A DNA stretch of 64,000 bases from Bradyrhizobium diazoefficiens (GCF_016612535.1 NZ_JAENXS010000001.1:1575501-1639500), one strand, 5' to 3'. Counted from the first letter of the stretch, positions 15,511 through 26,283 are shown. Program-made: numbers and translations. Notes: a model not told the origin generated them from the letters alone.

Positions 15511-15800
15511 CCACGTTTTCTGTGGAGTGCAAGGCTGGTGGATTTGTTATCGGTCCCGGCAAATGAAGACGGCCTCTCCAAGGTGCCGGAAGGTGCCATC
15601 GTGGCAAGACGCCCTCCTTCCAAGGAGGGCGATCACAAATATATTATTGCTACGATGGCCATCGACCCGCGCACCGCCACTACGCTGCCCCCCGCCAGCA
15701 CCCGCCCAAGCGCGACACAAGCCATTGATTTACAACACGTTTTCATCTTGCCAACGCGCCATCACTTGGCATCATTGTCTCGAAGCGGAGTTTTCCGCGC
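15511..15800. other. Non-coding stretch between vapBC and the recombinase genes
   Basis: About 290 bases with no supported gene; the frames open here have no family pattern. A strong hairpin lies at 15610-15631 (10-bp arms CGCCCTCCTT and its complement, 2-base loop), without a clear T-run. The rightward promoter for the recombinase should lie here but is not obvious. Confidence 0.4.
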
Positions 15801-15818
15801 GTGGACAAGGACGCGAAC

Positions 15819-16013
15819 GTGGCGCGACCAAGACGTACAACAGCCGACAAGCTTCGTGTGGTCGCCGACGCGACCCGCGAACCGGCTGTGCCTGCGTCGT
15901 CGAAGCCCGATCCACGCCTCATCGATCTGGTCCGGCTGCTGGCGCGACAGGCTGCACGGGACTTCGTTCAGGCTGAAACAAACAACCGGACGCGAGACCG
16001 CCTCCCGGAGTAA
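15819..16013 (+). CDS. Small basic protein upstream of the recombinase
   Basis: About 64 residues from a GTG at 15819 (MARPRRTTADKL); a GTG at 15801 would add six residues. The second half, 'DPRLIDLVRLLARQAARDF', resembles small proteins commonly encoded directly before large serine recombinases in alphaproteobacterial elements. Its function is unknown; a recombination accessory or directionality role is only a guess. It ends 12 bases before the recombinase ATG. Confidence 0.6.
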   Translation: MARPRRTTADKLRVVADATREPAVPASSKPDPRLIDLVRLLARQAARDFVQAETNNRTRDRLPE

Positions 16014-16025
16014 GGAGGTCGCCTC

Positions 16026-17717
<1,692 letters not shown>

Positions 17718-18028
17718 TTAAACCGTTGCGCGCCTTCAAAGAAAATGCCCGGGACGGTGGATTGAGGGCCAACGCTGCTCGCGTGGCTTGCTTCTCCCGT
17801 CCCAAAGGCTTCCTTGGAAGGCAACCCCGGGCAAGGCCCGTCGGGTGCTGGGGGTATGTATCAACCCGAACCGCCTTTGGAAAGGGCTGAGGGGACGTTT
17901 TTTCAACTTTGTGACAGTTAACCGGCGCGGATTCCGCCCGGTTCGCCACACACTTGCCAGAAGTTCCACAAACGGCCAGCTTGCGGCGACAAAACAGAAG
18001 GCGAAACGCCGATTTGGGGAGGACCGCC
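17718..18028. other. Divergent intergenic region between tRNA-fMet and aldehyde dehydrogenase
   Basis: No supported gene. It should hold the tRNA promoter (leftward) and the dehydrogenase promoter (rightward). I see GC-rich inverted segments around 17800-17850 (for example CTTCCTTGGAAGG) but no confident promoter. This is where the chromosomal DNA to the right of the element begins. Confidence 0.4.
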
Positions 18029-19486
18029 TTGGAGACTTCCTTGGACAACGCATCGAACCGCCTCCTGGCGAGTGCCCCGCTGGCCGCGCTGACGGACAGT
18101 TTTCAGGCCATGGTCGCGCGCTCGCGGGCCGAGCCGGCGCCTGATTGCGCCGAGCGGCTCGACCGGCTGGCGCGGCTGCGCGCCGTGGTCGCCGCCAATG
18201 AAGAGCGTTTTCGGCAGGCGATCTCAGCCGATTTCGGCCACCGCTCGGCGGTCGAGACCAATATCGCCGAGACGATGATGGTGTTCTCCGAGATCCGGCA
18301 TGCGTCAAAGCACCTGAAGAGCTGGATGGCACCGCAGCGGGTGGCGACCGCGCTGCAATTCCTGCCCGCGCGCAACCGGTTGATCCCGCAGCCGCTCGGA
18401 ATCGTCGGCATCATCGCGCCCTGGAATTATCCGCTGCAGCTGACGCTCGCGCCCGCGATCGGCGCCATCGCGGCCGGCAACCGCGTGATCATCAAGCCGA
18501 GCGAACTGGTGCCGCACTTCTCCGCGCTGCTGAGGGAGGCGGTCGCCGAGACGTTCGATGCCACGGAGCTGCTCGTCACCGGCGTCGAGGACGAGATCGC
18601 AAAGGGTTTTGCCAGCCTGCCGTTCGATCATCTCGTGTTCACCGGCTCGACGCGGGCCGGGCGGCTGGTCGCGGAGGCTGCGGGGCGCAATCTCACGCCT
18701 GTGACGCTCGAGCTCGGCGGCAAGTCGCCGGCGATCATCGATGTGTCAGCCGATCTCGACGAGGCGGCCGAGCGCATCGCCTACGGCAAGCTGCTCAATG
18801 CCGGGCAGACCTGCATCGCGCCGGACTATGTGCTGGTGCCGGAGAGCGCGTTGCAGGCCTTCGCCGAGAAGGTGCGCGCGCAGATGCGGCGGATGTTCGG
18901 CACCGATCCCGCCAACAAGGACTACACCTCGATCATTTCCGATCGGCATTATGCGCGGCTCGAAGCGCTGGTCGCAGATGCCGCGCAGCGCGGCGCGAAG
19001 ATTTTGCAACCGGCGCAGGCGGACGATCCGAACTGGAAGGCGCATCGCAAATTCCCGCCGACGCTGATCCTTGGTGCGACCGAGGAGATGGCCGCGATGC
19101 AGGAGGAGATCTTTGGCCCGGTGCTGCCGGTGCTGGGCATTCGCGATTCCGCAGACGCGATCGCCTTCATCAATCGCCGCGACCGGCCGCTGGCGCTATA
19201 CTGGTTCGGCAGGGACCGCGACGCGCGTGACGAGGTACTGGCGCGCACTGTCTCCGGCGGAGTCACGATCAACGACTGCCTGTTTCACTTCGCGCAAACG
19301 AACCAGCCGATGGGCGGCGTCGGCGCCTCCGGCACCGGTGCCTATCACGGCGAATGGGGTTTTAGGACGTTCAGCAAACTGAAGCCGGTATTTTATCGCT
19401 CCAAGTTCAACCGCCTCGCCGATCTCTATCCGCCCTATGGCGGCAAGATCGCGCGGCTGGAGAAGATGATGCGGTTCATGTCGTAG
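18029..19486 (+). CDS. Aldehyde dehydrogenase (coniferyl-aldehyde dehydrogenase type)
   Basis: 485 residues from a TTG at 18029 (METSLDNASNRLL), chosen because GGGGAGG lies just before it; an upstream frame extension has no RBS. It oxidises an aldehyde to an acid with NAD(P). The ALDH landmarks are present: 'IIAPWNYPLQLTLAPAIGA', 'KPSELVPH', 'VFTGSTRAGR', the general base Glu in 'LELGGKSPAII', and the catalytic Cys in 'LNAGQTCIAPDYV'. Length and the C-terminal 'PPYGGKIARLEKMMRFM' fit the CalB-like group acting on coniferyl or aliphatic aldehydes. The GMC oxidoreductase downstream could make its aldehyde. Confidence 0.88.
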   Translation: METSLDNASNRLLASAPLAALTDSFQAMVARSRAEPAPDCAERLDRLARLRAVVAANEERFRQAISADFGHRSAVETNIAETMMVFSEIRHASKHLKSWMAPQRVATALQFLPARNRLIPQPLGIVGIIAPWNYPLQLTLAPAIGAIAAGNRVIIKPSELVPHFSALLREAVAETFDATELLVTGVEDEIAKGFASLPFDHLVFTGSTRAGRLVAEAAGRNLTPVTLELGGKSPAIIDVSADLDEAAERIAYGKLLNAGQTCIAPDYVLVPESALQAFAEKVRAQMRRMFGTDPANKDYTSIISDRHYARLEALVADAAQRGAKILQPAQADDPNWKAHRKFPPTLILGATEEMAAMQEEIFGPVLPVLGIRDSADAIAFINRRDRPLALYWFGRDRDARDEVLARTVSGGVTINDCLFHFAQTNQPMGGVGASGTGAYHGEWGFRTFSKLKPVFYRSKFNRLADLYPPYGGKIARLEKMMRFMS

Positions 19487-19556
19487 CGGCTCAACGCCGT
19501 CGTTGCGAGCGAAGCAATGACGAAAACAACAAAAAGACTCTCAGGGGGAAACACAC

Positions 19557-21149
19557 GTGACTGACACATTCGATTTCGTCGTGGTGGGCGGGGGCTCCGG
19601 CGGCTGCGCGGTGGCGGGCCGGCTGTCGGAGGATGCGACGACATCCGTAGCCCTGCTCGATGCCGGCGGACGCAACGACAATTGGCGGATCACGACGCCG
19701 TTCGGGCTGGCCCTGCCATACAAGGCAGCCAACTGGGCCTTCGATACCGTGCCGCAGAAGGGATTGAACGGCCGCATCGGCTATCAACCGCGCGGCAAGG
19801 GCCTCGGCGGCTCCTCCGCGGTCAACGCCATGGTCTACATCCGCGGCCACAAATGGGACTACGACCACTGGGCCTCGCTCGGCAATGAAGGCTGGTCGTA
19901 TGCCGACGTGCTGCCCTATTTCAAGCGCTCGGAGAACAATTTCGATTTCGACGGCGCGTATCACGGCAAGGGCGGCCCGCTGCATGTCAACAGGCTGCGC
20001 TCGGACAATCCGATCCATGACGTCTTCCATCAGGCCGCGCGCGAGGCGCAATTCCGCATCCGCGAGGACTTCAATGAAGAGGATCACGAAGGGCTCGGCA
20101 GCTATCAGGTGACGCAGCACAAGGGCGAGCGCTGGAGCGCGGCACGCGCCTATCTGCAGCCCCACATGGACAAGCGCGCCAATCTGCGCGTCGAGACCGG
20201 GGCGCATACCACGAAAATCCTGTTCGAAAATGGCCGCGCGGTCGGCATCGAATATGTGCAGGGCAAGCAGACAAAGCAGCTGCGCGCCCGCCGCGAGGTG
20301 ATCCTTGCCGGCGGCGCCTTCCAGTCACCACAATTGCTGATGCTGTCGGGCATCGGCGATGGCGAGGCGCTTGGCAAGCACGGTATCGGCGTCACGCATC
20401 ATCTGCCCGGCGTCGGGCGCAATCTGCAGGATCATCCGGATTTCGTGTTCGTCTACGCCTCCGACTATCCGCACTTCGTGCATGCATCGCTTGGCCGGTT
20501 GCCATCCCTGCTCCGCGCCATCCAGCGCTACCGCCGGGAGCGGCGCGGCCTGATGACCACCAATTTCGCCGAGTGTGGCGGCTTCCTGAAGACCCGGTCC
20601 GACCTCGAAATATCGGACATTCAGCTGCACTTCGTCATCGCGATGCTCGACGATCACGGCCGCAAGAAGCACAAGGAGGCGGGCTTCTCATGCCATGTCT
20701 GCCTGTTGCGGCCGACGAGCCGCGGCAGCGTCTGGCTGAAAAGCGCCGATCCGCTCGCTGCCCCCATGATCGATCCGAACTTCTTAGGGGAAGCGGAGGA
20801 TCTCGAGGCGATGGTCGCGGCCTTCAAGACGACGCGCCGGCTGATGGAGACGCCTGCGCTGCGCGCGCTGCAGAAGAAGGACATGTTCACGTCCGATGTG
20901 CGCACCGACGACGACATCCGCGCCATCCTGCGCGAACGCGTCGACACCGTCTATCACCCCGTCGGCACCTGCAAGATGGGCACGGATGCGATGGCCGTGG
21001 TCGATCCGACGCTGAAGGTGCACGGCGTGGAAGGCCTGCGCGTCGTCGACGCCTCGATCATGCCGACACTGATCGGCGGCAACACCAATGCGCCGACCAT
21101 CATGATCGCCGAGAAGGCGGCGGATATGATCAAGGCGGAGATGCGGTAG
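19557..21149 (+). CDS. GMC-family FAD-dependent oxidoreductase (choline/alcohol dehydrogenase-like)
   Basis: 530 residues from a GTG behind CAGGGGG. The N-terminal FAD site reads 'FVVVGGGSGGCAVAGRLSED'; the GMC signature 1 region is 'GKGLGGSSAVNAMVYIRG' and signature 2 'GAFQSPQLLMLSGIG'. The C-terminal 'DTVYHPVGTCKMG' and 'IGGNTNAPTIMIAEKAADMI' supply the catalytic His and Asn. It oxidises a primary alcohol to an aldehyde; the substrate is unknown. It is on the same strand 70 bases after the aldehyde dehydrogenase, which suggests a two-step alcohol-to-acid pathway. Confidence 0.88.
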   Translation: MTDTFDFVVVGGGSGGCAVAGRLSEDATTSVALLDAGGRNDNWRITTPFGLALPYKAANWAFDTVPQKGLNGRIGYQPRGKGLGGSSAVNAMVYIRGHKWDYDHWASLGNEGWSYADVLPYFKRSENNFDFDGAYHGKGGPLHVNRLRSDNPIHDVFHQAAREAQFRIREDFNEEDHEGLGSYQVTQHKGERWSAARAYLQPHMDKRANLRVETGAHTTKILFENGRAVGIEYVQGKQTKQLRARREVILAGGAFQSPQLLMLSGIGDGEALGKHGIGVTHHLPGVGRNLQDHPDFVFVYASDYPHFVHASLGRLPSLLRAIQRYRRERRGLMTTNFAECGGFLKTRSDLEISDIQLHFVIAMLDDHGRKKHKEAGFSCHVCLLRPTSRGSVWLKSADPLAAPMIDPNFLGEAEDLEAMVAAFKTTRRLMETPALRALQKKDMFTSDVRTDDDIRAILRERVDTVYHPVGTCKMGTDAMAVVDPTLKVHGVEGLRVVDASIMPTLIGGNTNAPTIMIAEKAADMIKAEMR

Positions 21150-21469
21150 TCGCTCTCCCTCGCTCCGCTCTTGCGGGGAGAGGGTTGGGGTGAGGGGCTG
21201 CCTCGGCAAAAATGGTCATAGTTGGACTCGCGGAGAGTCCCCCTCACCCGGATTGCATCTTTGATGCAATCCGGCCTCTCCCCGCAGGCGGGGAGAGGCG
21301 AAGAAGGACCGGGACGCCGGCCACGAGGGTGGTTTCTTTACCAGCGTCGAGTAAGCCTGATATTCGCGCAATCCCTGAGCTCTTGAAGCGAAAAAATACA
21401 GACGATTTTAGCGATCTGAAACCGGAACGATCGCTTCGGCGTTCATTCGTTCCAAGGCAGGTTTCGCCC
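21150..21469. repeat. Intergenic inverted-repeat cluster (REP-like)
   Basis: This 320-base gap holds a 'CTCTCCCTCGC...GCGGGGAGAGGG' block at about 21151-21195. A perfect 12-bp inverted repeat CCGGATTGCATC/TTT/GATGCAATCCGG lies at 21248-21274. Abutting it is a second perfect repeat, GCCTCTCCCCGC/AG/GCGGGGAGAGGC, at 21274-21299. Such blocks recur between genes in bradyrhizobia. The cvpA promoter must be in the last 170 bases; no gene is seen. Confidence 0.65.
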
Positions 21470-21982
21470 ATGAACAGTTTCGATCTCGCCGTCTATGCCG
21501 CGCTCGCAATTGCCATCGGCTTCGGGTTCAGGACCGGCCTGCTGCGCAGCGCCATGACCATCCTCGCTTATCTCCTCGCCGCGCCGATCGCTGTCTCGCT
21601 GATGCCGATGGTCGCGCCGCAGATCGCCGACAACCCGAATGCGCCGCAGCTTCAGAACTGGATCTGGTTCTTCGGCATCTTCCTGGTGGTCGGCATGTTG
21701 CTGGGGTATATTGGCCGCTTCGTGCTCGACGACACGATCCGCGAGACCGGGATCGGCGACCGCCTCGGCGGCGCCGCGCTCGGCGCCATCAGGGTCGGCC
21801 TCGTCGCCACCACGCTGGTGCTGGTGTTCGACCAGATCGTACCGGCCAATCATCAGCCGCCCTTCCTCGCCGGTTCGCATCTGCGGCCGCTGTTCTCGGC
21901 GGTCGGACAGATGGGCTTCAGGTCGCTGCCGCCGGAGGCGGCTGCGGCGATCGACCGCCTCAAGCAGGAGCGCCGCATCTGA
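21470..21982 (+). CDS. CvpA family membrane protein
   Basis: 170 residues from the ATG at 21470. It has four hydrophobic segments: 'SFDLAVYAALAIAIGFGFRTG', 'ILAYLLAAPIAVSLM', 'WIWFFGIFLVVGMLLGYIG', and 'GALGAIRVGLVATTLVLVF' in the CvpA pattern, with 'DRLGGAALGAIRVGL' as the family's conserved loop. CvpA proteins are inner-membrane proteins linked to colicin V production and envelope stress in enterics; the role here is unknown. It is not in an operon with its neighbours. Confidence 0.8.
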   Translation: MNSFDLAVYAALAIAIGFGFRTGLLRSAMTILAYLLAAPIAVSLMPMVAPQIADNPNAPQLQNWIWFFGIFLVVGMLLGYIGRFVLDDTIRETGIGDRLGGAALGAIRVGLVATTLVLVFDQIVPANHQPPFLAGSHLRPLFSAVGQMGFRSLPPEAAAAIDRLKQERRI

Positions 21983-21989
21983 AGTGTTT

Positions 21990-22038
21990 GGGCATGATCT
22001 TTTCGGAAAACCGCTACACACTTTTCCGGATCATGCCC
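21990..22038. repeat. Intergenic GGGCATGATC...GATCATGCCC hairpin
   Basis: Ten-base perfect arms at 21990-21999 and 22029-22038 enclose 'TTTTCGGAAAA...TTTTCCG'. This form recurs in many alphaproteobacterial genomes between genes. It also lies just after cvpA and could act as a terminator. Confidence 0.65.
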
Positions 22039-22162
22039 GCGGATTTGCATCGCCGCAGCGTGCGCCATGCATTTTGACGCGACTCCGTCCCTTACCAGCG
22101 GCGCCACGATTGGCTAGAGTGCCGCCGTCGAAAAGCCTGCCTGACATTACGGGAGTGAAACA

Positions 22163-22945
22163 GTGGATCTTGGGATCAAAGGTCGCCGCGCCATCGTCTG
22201 CGCATCCAGCAAGGGCCTCGGCCGCGCTTGCGCCATCTCGCTGGCCGAAGCCGGCGTTGACGTCACGCTGACCGCGCGCGGCGCCGACGCGCTGAAGAAG
22301 ACGGCCGAGGACATCCGCAAAGCCTATCCTGGTGTGAAGGTCACCGAGATCGTCGGCGACATCACGACGCCCGCGGGCCGTGAGGCCGTGCTCAAGGCCT
22401 GCCCCGAGCCTGATATCCTGATCAACAATGCCGGCGGCCCGCCGCCCGGCGATTTCCGCAACTGGACCCGCGACGACTGGATCAAGGCGATCGACGCCAA
22501 CATGCTGACCCCGATCGAGCTGATCAAGTCGACGGTGGACGGCATGATGGCGCGCAAGTTCGGCCGAATCGTCAACATCACCTCGGCCGCGGTGAAGGCG
22601 CCGATCGACATTCTCGGCCTCTCCAACGGCGCGCGCGCCGGACTCACCGGCTTCATCGCCGGCCTGTCGCGCAAGACCGTCATCAACAACGTCACCATCA
22701 ACGGCCTGCTGCCGGGTCCGTTCGAGACCGACCGTCTGACCGGCACCGCAAAGGCCGAGGCCGACAAGCGCGGCACGACGCCCGAGCAGATTCTCACTGA
22801 ACGCGCCAAGCTCAACCCCGCCGGCCGCTTCGGCCAGCCCGACGAGTTCGGCTATGCCTGTGCCTTCCTCTGCGGCGCCAAGGCCGGCTTCATCACGGGG
22901 CAGAACATCCTGCTCGACGGTGGTGCGTTCCCGGGGACGCTCTGA
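22163..22945 (+). CDS. Short-chain dehydrogenase/reductase with altered catalytic motif
   Basis: 260 residues from a GTG behind GGGAG. The Rossmann site is 'VCASSKGLGRACAISLAEAG', with N-N-A-G in 'ILINNAGGPPPG'. The active-site Ser is in 'VNITSAAVKAP'. Where classical SDRs have Y-x-x-x-K, this has S-N-G-A-R ('LSNGARAGLTGF'), so both Tyr and Lys are missing. The C terminus, 'FITGQNILLDGGAFPG', is typical of 3-oxoacyl reductase-like SDRs. A related SDR group with this change is known and is often annotated as 3-oxoacyl-ACP reductase; a true reaction is not established. Confidence 0.8.
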   Translation: MDLGIKGRRAIVCASSKGLGRACAISLAEAGVDVTLTARGADALKKTAEDIRKAYPGVKVTEIVGDITTPAGREAVLKACPEPDILINNAGGPPPGDFRNWTRDDWIKAIDANMLTPIELIKSTVDGMMARKFGRIVNITSAAVKAPIDILGLSNGARAGLTGFIAGLSRKTVINNVTINGLLPGPFETDRLTGTAKAEADKRGTTPEQILTERAKLNPAGRFGQPDEFGYACAFLCGAKAGFITGQNILLDGGAFPGTL

Positions 22946-22999
22946 GAGCGGTCCGATACGAGCAAACGGGACCGGCGGCGGACGTCCTCATCTGAGGAC

Positions 23000-23431
23000 T
23001 CACGCCACCGGCGTGGTCCGCTCGTCGGACCAGTCGATGCCGAGTTCGTCCATGCCGTCGGCGAGGAGATCGCCGAGCATCGGCTCGCCCAGGAGATATT
23101 GCACCGTCTCGCGCCGCGGAGACTTGTACTCTCTGCGCGCCTCGACCGCGCGAGCGCGCAGATCGTCCCACTCCTCCGCATCGCCATCGCCGCGACCCAT
23201 CCACATCAGGGTGACGAGGTCGAGCTGCTCGTCCTCGTTCAACGCCTGGATGAAGCCCCCGAGCTCGGCCGTGACCGGATCGGAATTGGTGTCTTCGAGC
23301 ACGTCGATCTCGTCGTCATCGGACGGGTTGGAGCCCGAATCCGGATCGGAGGCCGCTTCCTTGACGTCGAATTCGCGCGCTTTCTCGATGATGAAGGCGA
23401 CCTTGTCGGCGGAAATGGCTAGCTCTGGCAT
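23000..23431 (-). CDS. DUF3775 domain protein
   Basis: 143 residues from the ATG at 23429-23431 behind AGGGGAG. The pattern 'LAISADKVAFIIEKAREFDVK', an acidic linker (30-60), then 'LGGFIQALNEDEQLDLVTLMWMGRGD' and 'YLLGEPMLGDLLADGMDELG' fits DUF3775, a small alphaproteobacterial family of unknown function. It is acidic and soluble. It is transcribed against its left neighbour and divergently from the MBL gene on the right. Confidence 0.8.
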   Translation of the reverse strand: MPELAISADKVAFIIEKAREFDVKEAASDPDSGSNPSDDDEIDVLEDTNSDPVTAELGGFIQALNEDEQLDLVTLMWMGRGDGDAEEWDDLRARAVEARREYKSPRRETVQYLLGEPMLGDLLADGMDELGIDWSDERTTPVA

Positions 23432-23553
23432 GGGCTCCCCTTCGGGTCTCGGTGGGTTCCTCGGATAACGCAATATCGCGACAGATGATCCATTGCGTTA
23501 GACGGCGGAAGGCCGCATCTTTCGCGAAAGCAAGAAAATTGAGGATACGCCGC

Positions 23554-24405
23554 ATGCAGTGGAAGGTAGGCCGAGTCAAAATCACCAAGGTGGTGGAATT
23601 GGAGACAGTCGGCTCGACCCGCTTCATCCTGCCTTTGGCCAGCAACGACGAGATCCAGAAGCTGCCCTGGCTGATCCCGCATTTCGCCACCGAACAAGGC
23701 CGGCTGAAAATGTCGATCCATTCCCTGGTGGTGGAGACGCCGACGCAACGGATCGTGGTCGATACCGGACTCGGCAACAACAAGCAGGGCCGCAACGTGC
23801 CGACCTGGAACAACCGCACCACGCCATTCCCTGAGATGATGACGCAAGCCGGCTTCGCGCCCGACAGCATCGACACCGTGCTGTGCACACATCTTCATGT
23901 CGACCATGTCGGCTGGAACACAAAGCTCGTCGGCGGCAAATGGGTGCCGACCTTTCCCAAGGCGCGTTACGTGTTCGGCCGCACCGAATATGAGCATTGG
24001 CGCGACCATTCGACCGAGCCGGACAAGCAGGCCGTTTTTAACGATTCCGTGAAGCCGATCATCGATGCCGACCGCGTCGATCTGATCCCCAGCGATCACC
24101 TTCTGTCCGAGGAGATCAGCATGATCCCGACGCCCGGCCACAGCCCCGGTCATATGAGCATCCTCATCCAGTCGGACGGCGAGCAGGGCCTGCTGACCGG
24201 CGACGTCGCCCATCACCCCTGCCAGATGGCGCATCTCGGCTGGTCCTCGACCGCGGATTCCAATCAGGCGCAGTCGGCCACCACGCGGGCAGCGCTGTTC
24301 GGCCGCTTTGCCGATACGCCGACGCTGGTGATCGGCGGGCATTTTTCGGCCGGGCATATCAAGCGAGAGGGAGATGCGTTCAGGTTTGAGGCGCTGCAAT
24401 CGTAG
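23554..24405 (+). CDS. Metallo-beta-lactamase-fold hydrolase
   Basis: 283 residues from the ATG at 23554, with GAGG upstream. The MBL metal motif H-x-H-x-D-H is 'CTHLHVDHVGWNT'; further ligands are in 'IPTPGHSPGHM', 'GLLTGDVAHHP', and 'VIGGHFSAGHI'. It is closest to lactonase/quorum-quenching and other small-ester hydrolases of the glyoxalase II-like group. No signal peptide is present. Substrate is unknown. A second, related MBL gene lies at 26284-27150, with the same 'LHVDHVGWNT' core. Confidence 0.82.
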   Translation: MQWKVGRVKITKVVELETVGSTRFILPLASNDEIQKLPWLIPHFATEQGRLKMSIHSLVVETPTQRIVVDTGLGNNKQGRNVPTWNNRTTPFPEMMTQAGFAPDSIDTVLCTHLHVDHVGWNTKLVGGKWVPTFPKARYVFGRTEYEHWRDHSTEPDKQAVFNDSVKPIIDADRVDLIPSDHLLSEEISMIPTPGHSPGHMSILIQSDGEQGLLTGDVAHHPCQMAHLGWSSTADSNQAQSATTRAALFGRFADTPTLVIGGHFSAGHIKREGDAFRFEALQS

Positions 24406-24408
24406 GCT

Positions 24409-24552
24409 TCGCAGGGTGGGTTAGCCCCGCGGATTGCGCGAAGCGCAAACGGCTCGGCGTAACCCACCACGTCTGCCTCCGCGGATGCAGAAGAGGTGGG
24501 TTACGCCAGCGGACTGCGCTTCGCGCAGCCGCGGGCTAACTCACCCTACGCA
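24409..24552. repeat. Intergenic GTGGGTTAGCCC-type inverted repeat
   Basis: 'GCAGGGTGGGTTAGCCC' at the left pairs with 'GGGCTAACTCACCCTACGC' at the right, with internal 'GTAACCCACC' and 'GGTGGGTTAC' arms. Related copies lie at 47638-47723 and 53765-53879, so this is a dispersed family. Confidence 0.7.
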
Positions 24553-24653
24553 GGAAGGGCTGCAATGCGCCTCACTTTGAGCGGTTGAATTTCCCGCCGC
24601 CCTGTTCCATGAAGCTATTTAACTGATCGGTCCATCCCAAGGGAGAAACGAGA

Positions 24654-25496
24654 ATGAAGCTTGTTCGTTATGGCGAAAAGGGTGCGGAAAAGCCCGGCCT
24701 GATCGAGAAATCCGGCCAGTTGCGCGATTTGTCGGCGCATGTGCAGGACTTGACCGGCGAAGCCTATTCGCCGGAGTCCCTGAAGAAGCTCGCCGCCATC
24801 GATCCGGCGTCGCTGCCCGCCGTCTCCGGCAAGCCGCGCTTCGGCGCCCCCGTCACCGGCATCTCGAAATTCGTCGCCATCGGCCTCAATTACAGCGACC
24901 ACGCCAAGGAAACCGGCGCGGCGATCCCGACCGAGCCGATCATCTTCATGAAGGCCAATACCTCGCTGTGCGGCGCGAACGACGCGGTCGAAAAGCCGCG
25001 CGGCTCGACCAAGCTGGACTGGGAGGTCGAGATCGCCGCCATCATCGGCACCCGCGCCAAGTACGTCTCGGAAGCCGATGCGCTGAACTACGTCGCCGGC
25101 TATTGCGTCTGCAACGATGTCTCCGAGCGCAACTTCCAGACCGAGCGCCTGGGTCAATGGACCAAGGGCAAGTCGCACGACACCTTCGGCCCGGTCGGGC
25201 CGTGGCTCGCCACCAAGGACGAGATCAAGGACGTGCAGAACTTGTCGATGTGGCTCGACGTCAACGGTCAGCGCCGCCAGACCGGCTCGACCAAGACCAT
25301 GATCTTCTCGATGGCCAAGTGCATCTCCTATGTCTCGCAGTTCATGACGCTGCTGCCGGGCGACATCGTCACCACCGGCACCCCGCCCGGCGTCGGCCTC
25401 GGCATGAAGCCGCCGACCTTCCTCAATGTCGGCGACGTCATCACGCTCGGCATCGAGGGCCTCGGCGAACAGCGCCAGGAGATCGTGGCGGCGTAA
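24654..25496 (+). CDS. Fumarylacetoacetate hydrolase family protein
   Basis: 280 residues. The FAH core shows 'FVAIGLNYSDHAKETG' (the H and catalytic pocket), 'PIIFMKANTSLCGANDAVEKP', the acidic metal ligands in 'LDWEVEIAAIIG' and 'GYCVCNDVSERNFQ', and 'GDIVTTGTPPGVGLGM'. Members hydrolyse or hydrate acylpyruvates and related 2-keto acids in aromatic catabolism. The substrate is not evident. It is followed by a GST-like gene, a frequent neighbour of FAH genes in aromatic-acid degradation. Confidence 0.87.
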   Translation: MKLVRYGEKGAEKPGLIEKSGQLRDLSAHVQDLTGEAYSPESLKKLAAIDPASLPAVSGKPRFGAPVTGISKFVAIGLNYSDHAKETGAAIPTEPIIFMKANTSLCGANDAVEKPRGSTKLDWEVEIAAIIGTRAKYVSEADALNYVAGYCVCNDVSERNFQTERLGQWTKGKSHDTFGPVGPWLATKDEIKDVQNLSMWLDVNGQRRQTGSTKTMIFSMAKCISYVSQFMTLLPGDIVTTGTPPGVGLGMKPPTFLNVGDVITLGIEGLGEQRQEIVAA

Positions 25497-25513
25497 GGTC
25501 TCGGGCCTCTCCC

Positions 25514-25629
25514 CGTCATTGCGAGCGAAGCGAAGCAATCCAGGATCCCTCCGAGGAAACAGTCTGGATTGCTTCGTCGCACCAACGCAAAATTGCTTGC
25601 AATTTTGTCGCGGGCTCCTCGCAATGACG
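25514..25629. repeat. Intergenic CGTCATTGCGAG inverted repeat
   Basis: CGTCATTGCGAG at 25514-25525 pairs with CTCGCAATGACG at 25618-25629; inner arms 'GAAGCAATCCAG' and 'CTGGATTGCTTC' match, and 'AAATTGCTTGCAATTT' is a further hairpin. This element is common between genes in bradyrhizobia; a short relative ('CGTTGCGAGCGAAGCAATGACG') occurs near 19500. Confidence 0.75.
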
Positions 25630-25657
25630 AACTCCAACTTTCATTGGTGGATTCGAC

Positions 25658-26269
25658 ATGAAACTCTCCTTCTCCCAAGCTTCGCCCTTCGCCCGCAAGG
25701 TGCGCATCGCCGCGATCGAGCTCGGGCTGATCGACAAGATCGAATTCACGCCGGCGACCGTGGCGCCGGGCACGGTCAACGAAGACTATTCGCGCATCAC
25801 GCCGCTGAAGAAGCTGCCGGTGCTGATCACCAATGACGGCGACGTGATTTTGGACTCCTACGTCATCGTCGAATATCTCAACGAGATGGCCGGCGGCAGC
25901 CTGATTCCGGATTACGGTCCGCAGCGCTGGAAGGCCAAGACCAATCACTCCCTGATCAACGGCATGCTCGATTCCATGCTGCTGTGCCGCTACGAGAAGA
26001 TGGTGCGGCCGCAGGGCTTGCAATGGCAGGCGTGGTTGGACGACCACTGGAACCGGGCCTGGACCGGCATGGCGCGCTTCGAGAACATGCCCGAAGTCTT
26101 GAACGGCCCGTTCGACATCTCGCAGATCGGCCTCGTTTGCGTGCTCGGCTATGCCGACTTCCGCTTCGCCGATTGCGGCTGGCGCAAGGCCTATCCCAAG
26201 CTCGACGCCTTTCATCAGAAGATGCTGGAGCGGCCCTCGGTGAAGATCTCGGTGCCGCCGGCGGCATAA
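25658..26269 (+). CDS. Glutathione S-transferase family protein
   Basis: 203 residues. The N-terminal thioredoxin-like half has 'SFSQASPFARKVRIAA' (the Ser/Cys region of the active site) and 'KKLPVLITNDGDVILDSYVIVEYLNE', the G-site. The helical C-terminal half carries 'GYADFRFADCGWRKAYPKL'. GSTs conjugate or isomerise with glutathione; next to a FAH-family gene, a maleylpyruvate- or maleylacetoacetate-isomerase-like role is possible but unproven. Confidence 0.85.
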   Translation: MKLSFSQASPFARKVRIAAIELGLIDKIEFTPATVAPGTVNEDYSRITPLKKLPVLITNDGDVILDSYVIVEYLNEMAGGSLIPDYGPQRWKAKTNHSLINGMLDSMLLCRYEKMVRPQGLQWQAWLDDHWNRAWTGMARFENMPEVLNGPFDISQIGLVCVLGYADFRFADCGWRKAYPKLDAFHQKMLERPSVKISVPPAA

Positions 26270-26283
26270 TAGCGGGAGTTCTC

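Noticed and set aside
15610..15631. Hairpin with 10-bp arms as a transcription terminator
   Set aside because: The arms are perfect, but no T-run follows on either strand at the right place; reported only as a hairpin within a non-coding gap.
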